Of a stretch of 48,396 nt of DNA, positions 8,936 to 16,917 are shown piece by piece; the stretch's first letter is position 1; each line of letters starts with the position of its first letter. Below the pieces are notes generated by a model. It was not told where the DNA came from, searched no databases, and saw only the letters and a list, made by a program, of their open reading frames with translations. The translations under genes were made by a program, and so were the position numbers. This DNA comes from an uncultured Bacteroidota bacterium (lineage in GTDB: Bacteria > Bacteroidota > Bacteroidia > Chitinophagales > Chitinophagaceae), in contig CAIRTW010000191.1 in the NCBI GenBank assembly GCA_903881585.1, forward strand, positions 1-48,396, written 5' to 3'.

Positions 8936-10792
8936 ATGGATCGTAATCAACTTACAGGTTTTGCTCTTTTAGCCGCGCTGCTCATCGGATATTTCTTTTA
9001 TAATTCCCACGAGCAAAAGGTAATGACCGAGCGGAACAGGGCAGACTCTACTGCTCATGCACTTGCAAATCCCCGCCCGAAAATAGACAGCAGCCTCACC
9101 GTAAAAGCCGAAACAGCCCCGGCTGCCAACGACTCCGCGGCCGAAGCCCTCAGGAAAAGCCAGCCACCTGCTTACAATGGCACTAAAGAAATAGTGACGC
9201 TGCAGAACAAGAAACTGGCAATTCAGTTTTCAAGTAAAGGCGCATATCCTGTATCGGCAAACATTCTGCAATACAAAACTTACGATCAGAAACCACTTTA
9301 CCTGTTCAATGGGGATGGCAATTTCCTTGCCGCCACCTTGCCTTTCGACAATGGCCGCTCCACTGCTGATCTCTACTTTGCCCCGGTAATGAAGGACGAG
9401 CCAAACGGCGACAAAACCGTGGACTTTGTCGCAGACCTCGGCAGCGGAAAACGCGTTAACATCCGGTACACCCTCCCTGCAGATGACTATATGATGCGCT
9501 GCACCATATCGCTGGCCGGAATGCCCGCCGCAGCCATTCCCATCACCCTGCAGACCAAGGGCCTGAAGACCGAAAAAGACATTGCTTATGAGCGTGGTGG
9601 CGGTTCTGTTACTCAGGTCTATTACAAAAACAAGAACGGCGATGGTGACTACTTCTCCCTCCGTCCGGAAGAAAAGACACAGCACGACGACGGCACCTGC
9701 AACTGGGTAGGCTTCCGCAAACAATACTTCAGCACAGCCCTTATCTCCGATGATGGCTTTAGCCGCATGGACTTAAAGTTCGCAGCCAAAACCGATTCCA
9801 GTAAAGCCGATTCCAACGTAGTGGCGCAGTACCAGGCAAAGATGGAACTGCCGCTCAGGGCTGGTGGTAATGAGCAAACGGCATCACTGAAATGGTACAT
9901 AGGCCCAAACGATTTCCACACCTTACAGTCTTATAAGATCGGGCTGGAAGACATGGTGCCCCTCGGCTACGGTATCATGGCATTTGTCAAGTACATCAAC
10001 AGATACGCCCTCATACCCATCTTTTACTTCCTGGCCAGCTTCATCAGCAATTATGCCATTATCATTATGCTGATGACCATATTTATCAGGCTCATTCTGT
10101 CGTTCTTCACTTACAAGAGCTACCTCTCCAGCGCCAAAATGCGCGTACTGAAACCAGAGCTCGATGCTCTTCGCGCAAAGATCGGCGACGACCAGCAGAA
10201 ATTCAGCATGGAGCAGATGAAGCTCTACAAATCTGCCGGCGTGAACCCGCTCGGCGGTTGCCTGCCCATGGTGTTCCAGTTGCCCATACTGCTCTCTATG
10301 TACTATATGTTCCCGTCGTTCATAGAGTTCAGGCAGCAGCATTTCCTCTGGTGCAATGACCTCTCTACCTACGATAGCGTAGCCAACTTCGGCTTCACCA
10401 TACCATTCTATGGCGATCACCTTAGCCTCTTTACATTGCTCATGACTGCATCCAGCCTCTTCCTGGCTATCTACAACCGCAACATGACCCCGCAGGACCC
10501 TAATAACCCTATGATGAAGTACATGCCCTTCATCTTCCCCATTATCCTTATGGGCGTCTTTAACAAGATGGCTGCGGCACTTACTTTTTACTACACCTTC
10601 AGCAACTTATTGAGTATTGCCCAGCAATTCATCATCCAGAAATACTTCATAGATGAAAAGGCCATCCATGCCCAGCTGCAGGAAAACAAAAACAAACCCG
10701 TGACCCAATCAAAATGGTCGCAACGGCTCGAAGAAATGCAAAAACTCCAGGCCGAGCGTGCCAAAACCCCGCCAAGGATCAACAAGAAATAG
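8936..10792 (+). CDS. yidC: Membrane protein insertase YidC
   Basis: 618 aa, the normal Bacteroidota length. The protein integrates and folds inner-membrane proteins, alone or with SecYEG. An N-terminal membrane anchor (LTGFALLAALLIGYFFYN, residues 6-23) is followed by the large periplasmic beta domain (about 80-345). The conserved Oxa1/YidC core has transmembrane segments from about residue 360: ALIPIFYFLASFISNYAII, the amphipathic KMRVLKPELDALRAK coupling helix, GGCLPMVFQLPILLSMYYM, and MKYMPFIFPIILMGVFNKM with the following segment. A basic C-terminal tail (RLEEMQKLQAERAKTPPRINKK) fits ribosome contact. It is monocistronic here, without the rnpA/rpmH neighbours seen in other phyla. Both flanks carry copies of the same structured repeat. 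Confidence 0.97.
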   Translation: MDRNQLTGFALLAALLIGYFFYNSHEQKVMTERNRADSTAHALANPRPKIDSSLTVKAETAPAANDSAAEALRKSQPPAYNGTKEIVTLQNKKLAIQFSSKGAYPVSANILQYKTYDQKPLYLFNGDGNFLAATLPFDNGRSTADLYFAPVMKDEPNGDKTVDFVADLGSGKRVNIRYTLPADDYMMRCTISLAGMPAAAIPITLQTKGLKTEKDIAYERGGGSVTQVYYKNKNGDGDYFSLRPEEKTQHDDGTCNWVGFRKQYFSTALISDDGFSRMDLKFAAKTDSSKADSNVVAQYQAKMELPLRAGGNEQTASLKWYIGPNDFHTLQSYKIGLEDMVPLGYGIMAFVKYINRYALIPIFYFLASFISNYAIIIMLMTIFIRLILSFFTYKSYLSSAKMRVLKPELDALRAKIGDDQQKFSMEQMKLYKSAGVNPLGGCLPMVFQLPILLSMYYMFPSFIEFRQQHFLWCNDLSTYDSVANFGFTIPFYGDHLSLFTLLMTASSLFLAIYNRNMTPQDPNNPMMKYMPFIFPIILMGVFNKMAAALTFYYTFSNLLSIAQQFIIQKYFIDEKAIHAQLQENKNKPVTQSKWSQRLEEMQKLQAERAKTPPRINKK

Positions 10793-10862
10793 AACAGGGG
10801 CTAGGGTATATTAAGCATTGTCATACCGGTGGGAGGCATCTATACTTGCGATGTGGGCATTA

Positions 10863-10980
10863 TGCCAATTCGACAACTAAAGTTGGCAAGCCGGAAAGGC
10901 TTGAATGTGAATAGCCCCGGGCACAGCCAGGGGGTCTGCAATGTCCTATTAGCCAACCCGGGAAGGGTTAAGTGTGAGAG
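10863..10980. repeat. Multi-hairpin intergenic element downstream of yidC
   Basis: A chain of short inverted repeats: TGCCAA/TTGGCA (10863-10888, with CAACT/AGTTG inside), AAGCC/GGCTT (10888-10902), an imperfect CCCC...GGGG hairpin (10915-10933) and AACCC/GGGTT (10955-10969). Short linkers of similar form (TGAATGTGAATAG, TTAAGTGTGAGAG) separate them. The layout resembles dispersed GC-rich hairpin arrays seen between genes in Bacteroidota. No coding potential is convincing in 10793-11478. The first hairpins may also end yidC transcription, though no clean T-run follows. Confidence 0.6.
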
Positions 10981-11091
10981 ATGCACACGATAGCTGTATG
11001 ATTGCCGTTACTTGGTTCATCCCACCACATCGTTATACCAAATAGACTTTGAAAACACACTATAATATAGATGATAGCAGCGATAAAGCAC

Positions 11092-11361
11092 AGCCCATGA
11101 TGGCGCCTTTTTCCGCCGTAGAAACGAAAGACTAAAGCTTATGAAGAGTACATCTGCTAAACCGCTTGATGCAGCTAATCGGGAGCGATGGTAGGCAGAA
11201 AACTAGCGCCATATAGCTGATTAGCGAACTGCGGTAACAGAGTAGAGCTATTTTTTTTCCGGCGGAGCCTTTGAAAAAAAATCGCCTTTTTCTTTGTTAC
11301 TTTCTTGGCGCCTGTCCCGATTGTTTATATCGGGAGCGAAGCAAAAAGAAAGTAAGGTAAT
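11092..11361. repeat. yidC-flanking structured repeat, copy B
   Basis: This is the second copy of the element at 8507-8751, same orientation, about 270 bp. The first hairpin keeps the loop GGCGGAGCCTTT, but its arms are now ATTTTTTTTC (11250-11259) and GAAAAAAAAT (11273-11282): different bases, still fully paired. The second hairpin has arms TTACTTTCTT (11297-11306) and AAGAAAGTAA (11346-11355), again changed on both sides relative to copy A. Its loop contains an extra ~28-bp palindromic insert (TCCCGAT 11315-11321, ATCGGGA 11329-11335) that copy A lacks. Confidence 0.8.
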
Positions 11362-11478
11362 GAGAGCAGAATATGAGGGATTCTTTTAGTGTGTTATTAA
11401 TGTCTTCTATACAATAGCCGTTGTTCTTAGCGAAACATCGCAGCGCGTTAGGGGGACTAAACGGTATAAGAGGAAATT

Positions 11479-12300
11479 ATGACCGGAATTTTAGCGCAAT
11501 TAGTTGCAGTAACTACTTATGGTAATAACTACCTGGCTTACGACTATCTGCCTGCCGGTTTTTACCCTGAAAATTCTACGTTCCGGTTTTGTAATAAAGT
11601 GGATTTTGTTGAGTTTCACAAGCCGCTGTTTTCAAAAAACTTTAAAGAGTCAATTGTTGCGCCAGCCCCACCTGAATGGTTTAAATATCTGAAGAAAGAT
11701 GGGTGTACAAAGCTTCGTTTATTTTTTCAGGGCAAAAACGATCAAACAGGAACTAAGGAATACAAGCTCGCCGGCATGGTGGGCGGAGGTGGTACGTGGT
11801 ATATAGAAGCTGTTCATAAAGGATATTCAAACTTTTGGTCTAGTCGCTGGCAGGTTCACGATCCCAGGGCGGCCGATCAGAAAATATGGGTGGTGAATTA
11901 TGGCCGGACAAGTTCGCGGCAAAAAACGCTCAACATACAAGTAGAGCAGGGCAGGGTAAGAGAAAAGTTATATAATACGCTCAGAGAGTTGACTGAGTTT
12001 GCAACTAAACAGAACCTGGAAAGCTGGGGCAAGCAATTTGAAAGCGCCATCGCCGTTTTGGATAGTGACCAGCCAAACGAACAATACTACCACAAGGATC
12101 TTATACCGTTGAACAACTATTCTATTGATGCCAGGCAAATCTTGTTCGCCGCCGGTCAGGCATGGGTGTTCGGTGGAATGGGTTCATGGAATGATCTTGG
12201 CTTTAGCAACCAAGAAGATAATGATCTTTATGAACGGCTGTCGGCCCAACTCTATTATACCATAATAGAGGCAGTTATTTCAGCGGTCAATTCTTACTGA
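11479..12300 (+). CDS. Hypothetical protein (orphan)
   Basis: A 273-aa protein with no family I recognise. It has no signal peptide or membrane segment. The sequence is rich in aromatic residues (FWSSRWQV, KIWVVNYG, GTWYIEAVH) and has a predicted helical C-terminal half (REKLYNTLRELTEFATKQ to the end). The AGAGGAAATT just before the ATG is a plausible ribosome-binding site, stronger than at most genes here. It stands alone between structured repeat copy B and the fhs terminator, which would fit either a recently acquired cargo gene or a lineage-specific gene. Codon use looks ordinary on reading. Confidence 0.75.
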   Translation: MTGILAQLVAVTTYGNNYLAYDYLPAGFYPENSTFRFCNKVDFVEFHKPLFSKNFKESIVAPAPPEWFKYLKKDGCTKLRLFFQGKNDQTGTKEYKLAGMVGGGGTWYIEAVHKGYSNFWSSRWQVHDPRAADQKIWVVNYGRTSSRQKTLNIQVEQGRVREKLYNTLRELTEFATKQNLESWGKQFESAIAVLDSDQPNEQYYHKDLIPLNNYSIDARQILFAAGQAWVFGGMGSWNDLGFSNQEDNDLYERLSAQLYYTIIEAVISAVNSY

Positions 12301-12311
12301 AGGAGCAACAA

Positions 12312-12337
12312 AAAAACCGTCCATAAGAACGGTTTTT
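12312..12337. terminator. Bidirectional terminator between convergent genes
   Basis: Arms AAAAACCGT (12312-12320) and ACGGTTTTT (12329-12337) are perfect, with A-rich and T-rich flanks. It can end the orphan gene (+) and possibly fhs (-). The 142 bp between it and the fhs stop contain an imperfect GCCGCCGTAGC/GCGAAGGAGGC inverted repeat. Confidence 0.8.
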
Positions 12338-12486
12338 CACTTAAAAAATGTTGAAACAATTTTGCTCAATCAGGCGAGAAAGCAGACCATAGCACACTGC
12401 TAAATCCGTGACTCCCTTTGTGCCGCCGCCGTAGCTTCAGCGAAGGAGGCAGAGGGAGGGGGTGAGCAGGGGTGAGCAGTCGTGTT

Positions 12487-14178
12487 TTAACTCAACCCCT
12501 CAATATTCCCATCTACTAGCTTGATGTGCATAGCCTGCGGGTCTTTTGGCAAGCCCGGCATACGCATGATCTCACCGGCCACGGCAACAATAAACCCAGC
12601 GCCGGCATTGATCACCAGGTCGCGGATGTTGATGGTAAAGTCAACAGGTGCGTTTATTTTCTTTTCATCGTCAGTGAATGAATACTGTGTTTTGGCAATA
12701 CATACGGGCAGGTGGCCCCAGCCGTTTGCTTCAAACTGTTTCAGCTTAGCGAAGGCAGCGCCGTTATACACGACTTCTTTGGCGCGGTATATCTTGGTAG
12801 CTATTTTCTCGATCTTGGTTTTGATGTGGTCTTCAAGATCGTAGGTGAAGTTGATGTCTTTGGATGGGTTGTTCTCTATAACGTTGATCACCTTTTGCGC
12901 GAGGTCGGCAGCGCCTTCGCCGCCCTTGGTGAAGCCGTTGTTGATAGCAAATACAACACCTTCTTTTTCGCAGAAGTGTGTGAGGAATTCGATCTCTTCA
13001 GTAGTATCGTGTTTGAATTTGTTGAAGGATACCACCACACTCTGGCCGAAGTTCTTCATGTTCTGCACATGGCGTTGCAGATTAGGGATGCCGGCAATAA
13101 GGGCTTCCATGTTTGGCTTGTTAATGTCGGTTGCAGGTACCCCGCCATGCAGTTTCAGCGCGCCAGAGGTCACCACAATCACGGTCGCTTTAGGCCTCAG
13201 GCCGGAGAGGCGGCACTTGATGTCAAGGAACTTCTCAGCGCCCAGGTCACTGCCGAATCCTGATTCTGTCACCACATAGTCGCAGCAGCTAAGGGCCATC
13301 TTGGTGGCCAGCACGGTATTGCAGCCGTGGGCTATATTAGCGAATGGGCCACCGTGTACAAAGGCAGTTGTTTGTTCTGTAGTCTGTACGAGGTTTGGCA
13401 ACAGCGCATCTTTAAGCAATACCGTGATGGCCTCGGCTACGCCCAGGTCTTTTACGGTAAACGGCTTTTTCTCTACGGTGTAGCCAAGAACAATGCGCTC
13501 TATCCGTGCCTGCAGGTCCGGCACATCTGTAGCCAGACAAAACAGCGCCATGATCTCAGATGCCGGGGTAATGTCGAAGCCGGCTTCAGTGGGTATGCCA
13601 TTAGCGCTGCCGCCTAGGCCGGTCACTATGCTGCGCAGCGAGCGGTCGTTCACATCAGCCACTCGGCGCCATACTATACGGTACAGGGCTTTTGGTGTAT
13701 GTCTGTTCTGGTATTGGTAGTTGTCCAGCAGTGCGGCTATCATGTTGTTGGCACAGGTAATAGCGTGGAAGTCACCGGTGAAATGGAGATTGATATCTTC
13801 CATGGGCAGCACCTGTGAGTAGCCACCACCCGCAGCGCCCCCCTTCATGCCGAAGCATGGGCCGAGGCTGGGCTCGCGGAGTGCCACAGCAGCTTTCTTG
13901 CCCACATGGTTGAGGCCCAACGAGAGTGCTACACTGGTTACGGTTTTGCCTACACCAGCCTTATTGGGCGTGATAGCGGTGATGAGTATGAGGTTGCTTT
14001 TTTTGATCTTTTCTTCACTGATATAGGATAGCGGCACCTTGGCCTTATACTTGCCATACGGAATGATATCTTCCGGGTCGATCCCAATGTTTTCGGCGAT
14101 CTGCCAAATTGGTTTTAATTCCGCATTGCGCGATATTTCAATATCTGAAGGGAATGGTTTGGTTACTGTATCGGACAT
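12487..14178 (-). CDS. fhs: Formate-tetrahydrofolate ligase
   Basis: 563 aa, the normal length. The enzyme makes 10-formyl-tetrahydrofolate from formate, THF and ATP, feeding purine and formyl-Met synthesis. The nucleotide-binding loop [19 protein letters not shown] (about residues 71-89) and the family block [20 protein letters not shown] (about 100-119) are intact. So are [13 protein letters not shown] and the later [16 protein letters not shown] and [13 protein letters not shown] blocks. It is a single cytosolic gene with its own upstream region and no folD next to it. Nothing looks damaged. Confidence 0.97.
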   Translation of the reverse strand: MSDTVTKPFPSDIEISRNAELKPIWQIAENIGIDPEDIIPYGKYKAKVPLSYISEEKIKKSNLILITAITPNKAGVGKTVTSVALSLGLNHVGKKAAVALREPSLGPCFGMKGGAAGGGYSQVLPMEDINLHFTGDFHAITCANNMIAALLDNYQYQNRHTPKALYRIVWRRVADVNDRSLRSIVTGLGGSANGIPTEAGFDITPASEIMALFCLATDVPDLQARIERIVLGYTVEKKPFTVKDLGVAEAITVLLKDALLPNLVQTTEQTTAFVHGGPFANIAHGCNTVLATKMALSCCDYVVTESGFGSDLGAEKFLDIKCRLSGLRPKATVIVVTSGALKLHGGVPATDINKPNMEALIAGIPNLQRHVQNMKNFGQSVVVSFNKFKHDTTEEIEFLTHFCEKEGVVFAINNGFTKGGEGAADLAQKVINVIENNPSKDINFTYDLEDHIKTKIEKIATKIYRAKEVVYNGAAFAKLKQFEANGWGHLPVCIAKTQYSFTDDEKKINAPVDFTINIRDLVINAGAGFIVAVAGEIMRMPGLPKDPQAMHIKLVDGNIEGLS

Positions 14179-14363
14179 GGCTGTTTTTTTTAGACTTTAA
14201 ATATAAACAAGTTCCTGAGTATTTATATAGAACGGTATGTCAAAACATTCATTTTCACCAAAGCAAAAAGTAAACGGCAGGAATACGTGAATATTGAAAG
14301 TTCGGTTAAAATACGGTTGTCCAGGCCGATATTTCCTTATTATCGGTAACTTACAGACTTATA

Positions 14364-15650
14364 ATGAACATGAGCAAGATTAGATACAAGTCATTTGTGT
14401 TAGCTGCATTTTGCATGGCTTTTAGTGTTTCCACATTTGCTGCAAAGATATTTATACCTATGGATGCCGAGGGGCAGGCCAACCACCTGAAGGCATATGG
14501 CGTGGCTTATGCAGCGCTGAAGGATGGTATAGGTATAGACTGGCTGCTTAACTATAAAGGCGGCAGCTTCGGGATGGACGACATAGAGAGCGTGGAGCGG
14601 ATGTGCAAGCTGCGGGGGGTAACTTTTGAAGTGATCAGCAATGCGCAATACGATGGCATACTCAACGAAATAAACAATCCTGACTTTAACGGGGACATCA
14701 TAAAACTGGAAAAACCACCTAAAGTAGCTGTATATACCCCACCCGGAAAAGAGCCATGGGATGATGCCGTAACGCTGGTGCTTACTTATGCCGAGATACC
14801 ATTTGAGAAGGTATATGATGACGAGGTGCTGGCGGATGGTCTTTCCAAGTATGACTGGCTGCATCTGCACCACGAAGATTTTACAGGACAGTATGGTAAG
14901 TTTTACGCACAGTTTCACAATGCGCCGTGGTACATAAAAGACCAGAAAGATGCCGAGGCGCTGGCTGCAAATCACGGCTATAAGAAGGTGTCTCAACTGA
15001 AACTGGCCGTGGCAAAGAAGATACGCGATTTTGTGGCAGGTGGCGGCTACATGTTTGCCATGTGCTCTGCAACCGATTCTTATGATATTGCGCTTGCCGC
15101 AGAAGGTGTGGACATCTGCTCTGAAATGTATGACGGCGACCCGCAGGACCCCAACGCACAGCAGAAGCTCGACTTTTCAAAATGCCTGGCTTTTAAAGAC
15201 TTTACGCTGGTGAAAGACCCAATGCATTATGAATACTCGAGCATAGACAATACTGAGCCACGCATACCACTGGTGCAAAAAAATGTGGACTATTTTACAT
15301 TATTTACGTTTTCCGCCAAGTTCGATCCAATACCGGCTATGCTTTGCCAGGACCATACTACTACCATAAAAGGCTTTATGGGACAAACTACCTCTTTTCG
15401 TAAGGAGGTGCTGAAATCAAGTGTGCTGGTAATGGGCGACTATAAACCGGTCAATGAAGCGCGTTACATACATGGAGAATACGGCAAGGGTACCTGGACT
15501 TTTTACGGTGGCCACGATCCTGAGGATTACCAGCATATGGTCTACGACCCACCAACAGACCTAAGCCTGCACCCCAACTCACCGGGCTACAGGCTTATAT
15601 TGAACAACGTATTGTTTCCAGCGGCAAAGAAGAAGCCCAGAAAGACCTAG
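14364..15650 (+). CDS. Secreted glutamine-amidotransferase-like protein (often labelled asparagine synthetase B)
   Basis: 428 aa with a signal peptide (SFVLAAFCMAFSVSTFAA, cleavage near residue 27). The body looks like a class I glutaminase-like or DJ-1-type Rossmann domain: an APYT-like strand KVAVYTPPGKEPWDDAV, the WLHLHHEDF block, and a turn GGGYMFAMCSATDSYDIALA (about 228-247) whose Cys sits where a nucleophile elbow would be. A late HGEYGKGTWTFYGGHDPEDYQH could supply a histidine. Similar Bacteroidota proteins are, as far as I recall, named asparagine synthetase B in databases, but no synthetase ATP-binding domain is present and export makes that role unlikely. The substrate is unknown. 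Confidence 0.7.
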   Translation: MNMSKIRYKSFVLAAFCMAFSVSTFAAKIFIPMDAEGQANHLKAYGVAYAALKDGIGIDWLLNYKGGSFGMDDIESVERMCKLRGVTFEVISNAQYDGILNEINNPDFNGDIIKLEKPPKVAVYTPPGKEPWDDAVTLVLTYAEIPFEKVYDDEVLADGLSKYDWLHLHHEDFTGQYGKFYAQFHNAPWYIKDQKDAEALAANHGYKKVSQLKLAVAKKIRDFVAGGGYMFAMCSATDSYDIALAAEGVDICSEMYDGDPQDPNAQQKLDFSKCLAFKDFTLVKDPMHYEYSSIDNTEPRIPLVQKNVDYFTLFTFSAKFDPIPAMLCQDHTTTIKGFMGQTTSFRKEVLKSSVLVMGDYKPVNEARYIHGEYGKGTWTFYGGHDPEDYQHMVYDPPTDLSLHPNSPGYRLILNNVLFPAAKKKPRKT

Positions 15651-15659
15651 AAGCCAGAG

Positions 15660-15833
15660 CTATTTGTCTTTAACTTTTTCCTGTTCTTCGTCATCGGTCC
15701 CCATTATGCTTTTTAAAGCATTTTCAAGGTCTGCATCTGTTTCACCGCCTGATAATGGGAATTCAGTTTTGAGCTTTTCGGCCAGTTCTTCATCTTCATT
15801 GTCTATTGCCTTCTTTTCATCTGGATTTGCCAT
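15660..15833 (-). CDS. Small acidic hypothetical protein (57 aa)
   Basis: A 57-codon frame starting MANPDEKKAIDNEDEELAEK and ending DDEEQEKVKDK, very charged and probably helical, with no hydrophobic segment. It fills the 280 bp between two + strand genes and is convergent with the upstream one (stop 10 bp past the neighbour's stop). Its composition is that of a real soluble peptide, whereas the opposite-strand frame reads as Ser/Phe-rich shadow. No family is recognised. Confidence 0.6.
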   Translation of the reverse strand: MANPDEKKAIDNEDEELAEKLKTEFPLSGGETDADLENALKSIMGTDDEEQEKVKDK

Positions 15834-15929
15834 AATACCTGTTTTGATAATAACTATACTAAAACTGTGCCTTGGTGTAGCGTTACTTTACTAAAAAAGG
15901 TATTTTTATATGAAGTAAAACATCATGAA

Positions 15930-16430
15930 ATGCCTAAAGAGTCGACTGAACTGTTGAAGTTTCTAACACCCTTTTCCGATGAAGTGAGGGTCACCGCTTT
16001 ATGGCTTCGCGATTTTGTTTGGGACCTATACCCGCAGAGCAATGAGCTGATATATGATAATTACAATGCGCTTGCCTTCGGGTTCTCGTTGACCGATACT
16101 GCGGGGGATGCTTTTTGCAGCATTGCCGTATTTAGTAAGTGGGTGAATTTCGGCTTCAACCGCGGTTCTGAAATCGATGATACGGATAAGATATTGATAG
16201 GAAATGGTAGCTTGTACCGGTACCTCAAAGTGGCCGATACAAAAGCCTTTCCGGTGAAAGCAATAAAAAAACTGCTGCAACTGGCTTATGTGAATGCCCA
16301 GGCCCGGTTGAAGGATGGCAAGAAAACGACAAAAGGCGAGACAATACTAAAGATGCAGCTACAGAAAAAGCGGCGGCCCGGCCCTGACATTGATCTGGTA
16401 AAGGTTGTCAACGTTCCTAAACGGAAATAA
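15930..16430 (+). CDS. DUF1801 domain protein
   Basis: A 166-aa protein starting MPKESTELLKFLTPFSDEVR. The pattern of an early helix, LWLRDFVWDLYPQSNELIYDNYNALAFGFSLT and IAVFSKWVNFGFNRG matches DUF1801-type proteins of the YdhG/frataxin-like fold, which have no settled biochemical role. A basic C-terminal tail (KMQLQKKRRPGPDIDL) is present. An upstream ATG at 15867 would add 21 hydrophobic, non-family residues, so the internal start is used. Confidence 0.75.
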   Translation: MPKESTELLKFLTPFSDEVRVTALWLRDFVWDLYPQSNELIYDNYNALAFGFSLTDTAGDAFCSIAVFSKWVNFGFNRGSEIDDTDKILIGNGSLYRYLKVADTKAFPVKAIKKLLQLAYVNAQARLKDGKKTTKGETILKMQLQKKRRPGPDIDLVKVVNVPKRK

Positions 16431-16432
16431 AT

Positions 16433-16440
16433 TAAATTTG
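16433..16440 (+). promoter_or_regulatory. Putative -7 element of the DUF983 gene
   Basis: TAAATTTG fits TAnnTTTG and ends 7 nt before the ATG at 16448, so the transcript would have essentially no leader. Confidence 0.45.
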
Positions 16441-16447
16441 CAGACAA

Positions 16448-16855
16448 ATGGCTTCTTCCGCTCCAAAACCGTCTTTGCTTCCTGCCTTGTTCTCAATGAA
16501 ATGCCCCAGCTGCAGGAAAAGTACTGTGTTTATCAATAAAAGCATATTCCCGCTTGGTAAGTGCCTTGCTATGAAAGACGAGTGTGAGGTATGCGGACAA
16601 AGAATGAAATCGGAGAGCAATAATGGAGGAGGTATCAATTATGCGCTTACTATGATGCTCTTTTTCCTGAACCTGCTTTGGTACTGGCCTGTTTTTGGCT
16701 TGTCCTATAAAGACAATAGTGTGTTCTATTTTCTTGGTGTGAGCGTAACTGTTGTGGTGCTAGCCCAGCCTTACCTTATGCGGCTTTCAAGGATGCTGTA
16801 CCTGTATATGTACACAGCTTTTGGCCATTCCAGGAGGGTGAATACAGGGGATTAA
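16448..16855 (+). CDS. DUF983 family membrane protein
   Basis: A 135-aa protein. An N-terminal zinc-ribbon-like pair, CPSC (residues 19-22) and CEVC (about 46-49), is followed by two hydrophobic segments (ALTMMLFFLNLLWYWPVFGL, VFYFLGVSVTVVVLAQPYLM), the arrangement of DUF983. The GGGINYALT junction is also typical. Function is unknown. It follows the DUF1801 gene by 17 bp but has its own promoter-like element. Confidence 0.85.
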   Translation: MASSAPKPSLLPALFSMKCPSCRKSTVFINKSIFPLGKCLAMKDECEVCGQRMKSESNNGGGINYALTMMLFFLNLLWYWPVFGLSYKDNSVFYFLGVSVTVVVLAQPYLMRLSRMLYLYMYTAFGHSRRVNTGD

Positions 16856-16872
16856 GGAACCCGGAAGTCATA

Positions 16873-16900
16873 AAAAAAGCGAGGATACCCCCGCTTTTTT
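16873..16900. terminator. Terminator between DUF983 gene and S46 peptidase gene
   Basis: Arms AAAAAAGCG (16873-16881) and CGCTTTTTT (16892-16900). It lies between convergent genes and has A/T tails on both sides, so it may serve both. Confidence 0.8.
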
Positions 16901-16917
16901 ATGCACCCGCAGCCAGA

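Noticed and set aside
12400-12470. GCCGCCGTAGC...GCGAAGGAGGC as another dispersed palindrome
   Set aside because: The arms have several mismatches and no second copy is visible in the window, so it is only mentioned with the nearby terminator.
15664-15894. A 76-residue + strand frame rich in Ser and Phe
   Set aside because: It is the opposite-strand shadow of the charged 57-residue protein at 15660-15833, which has better composition.
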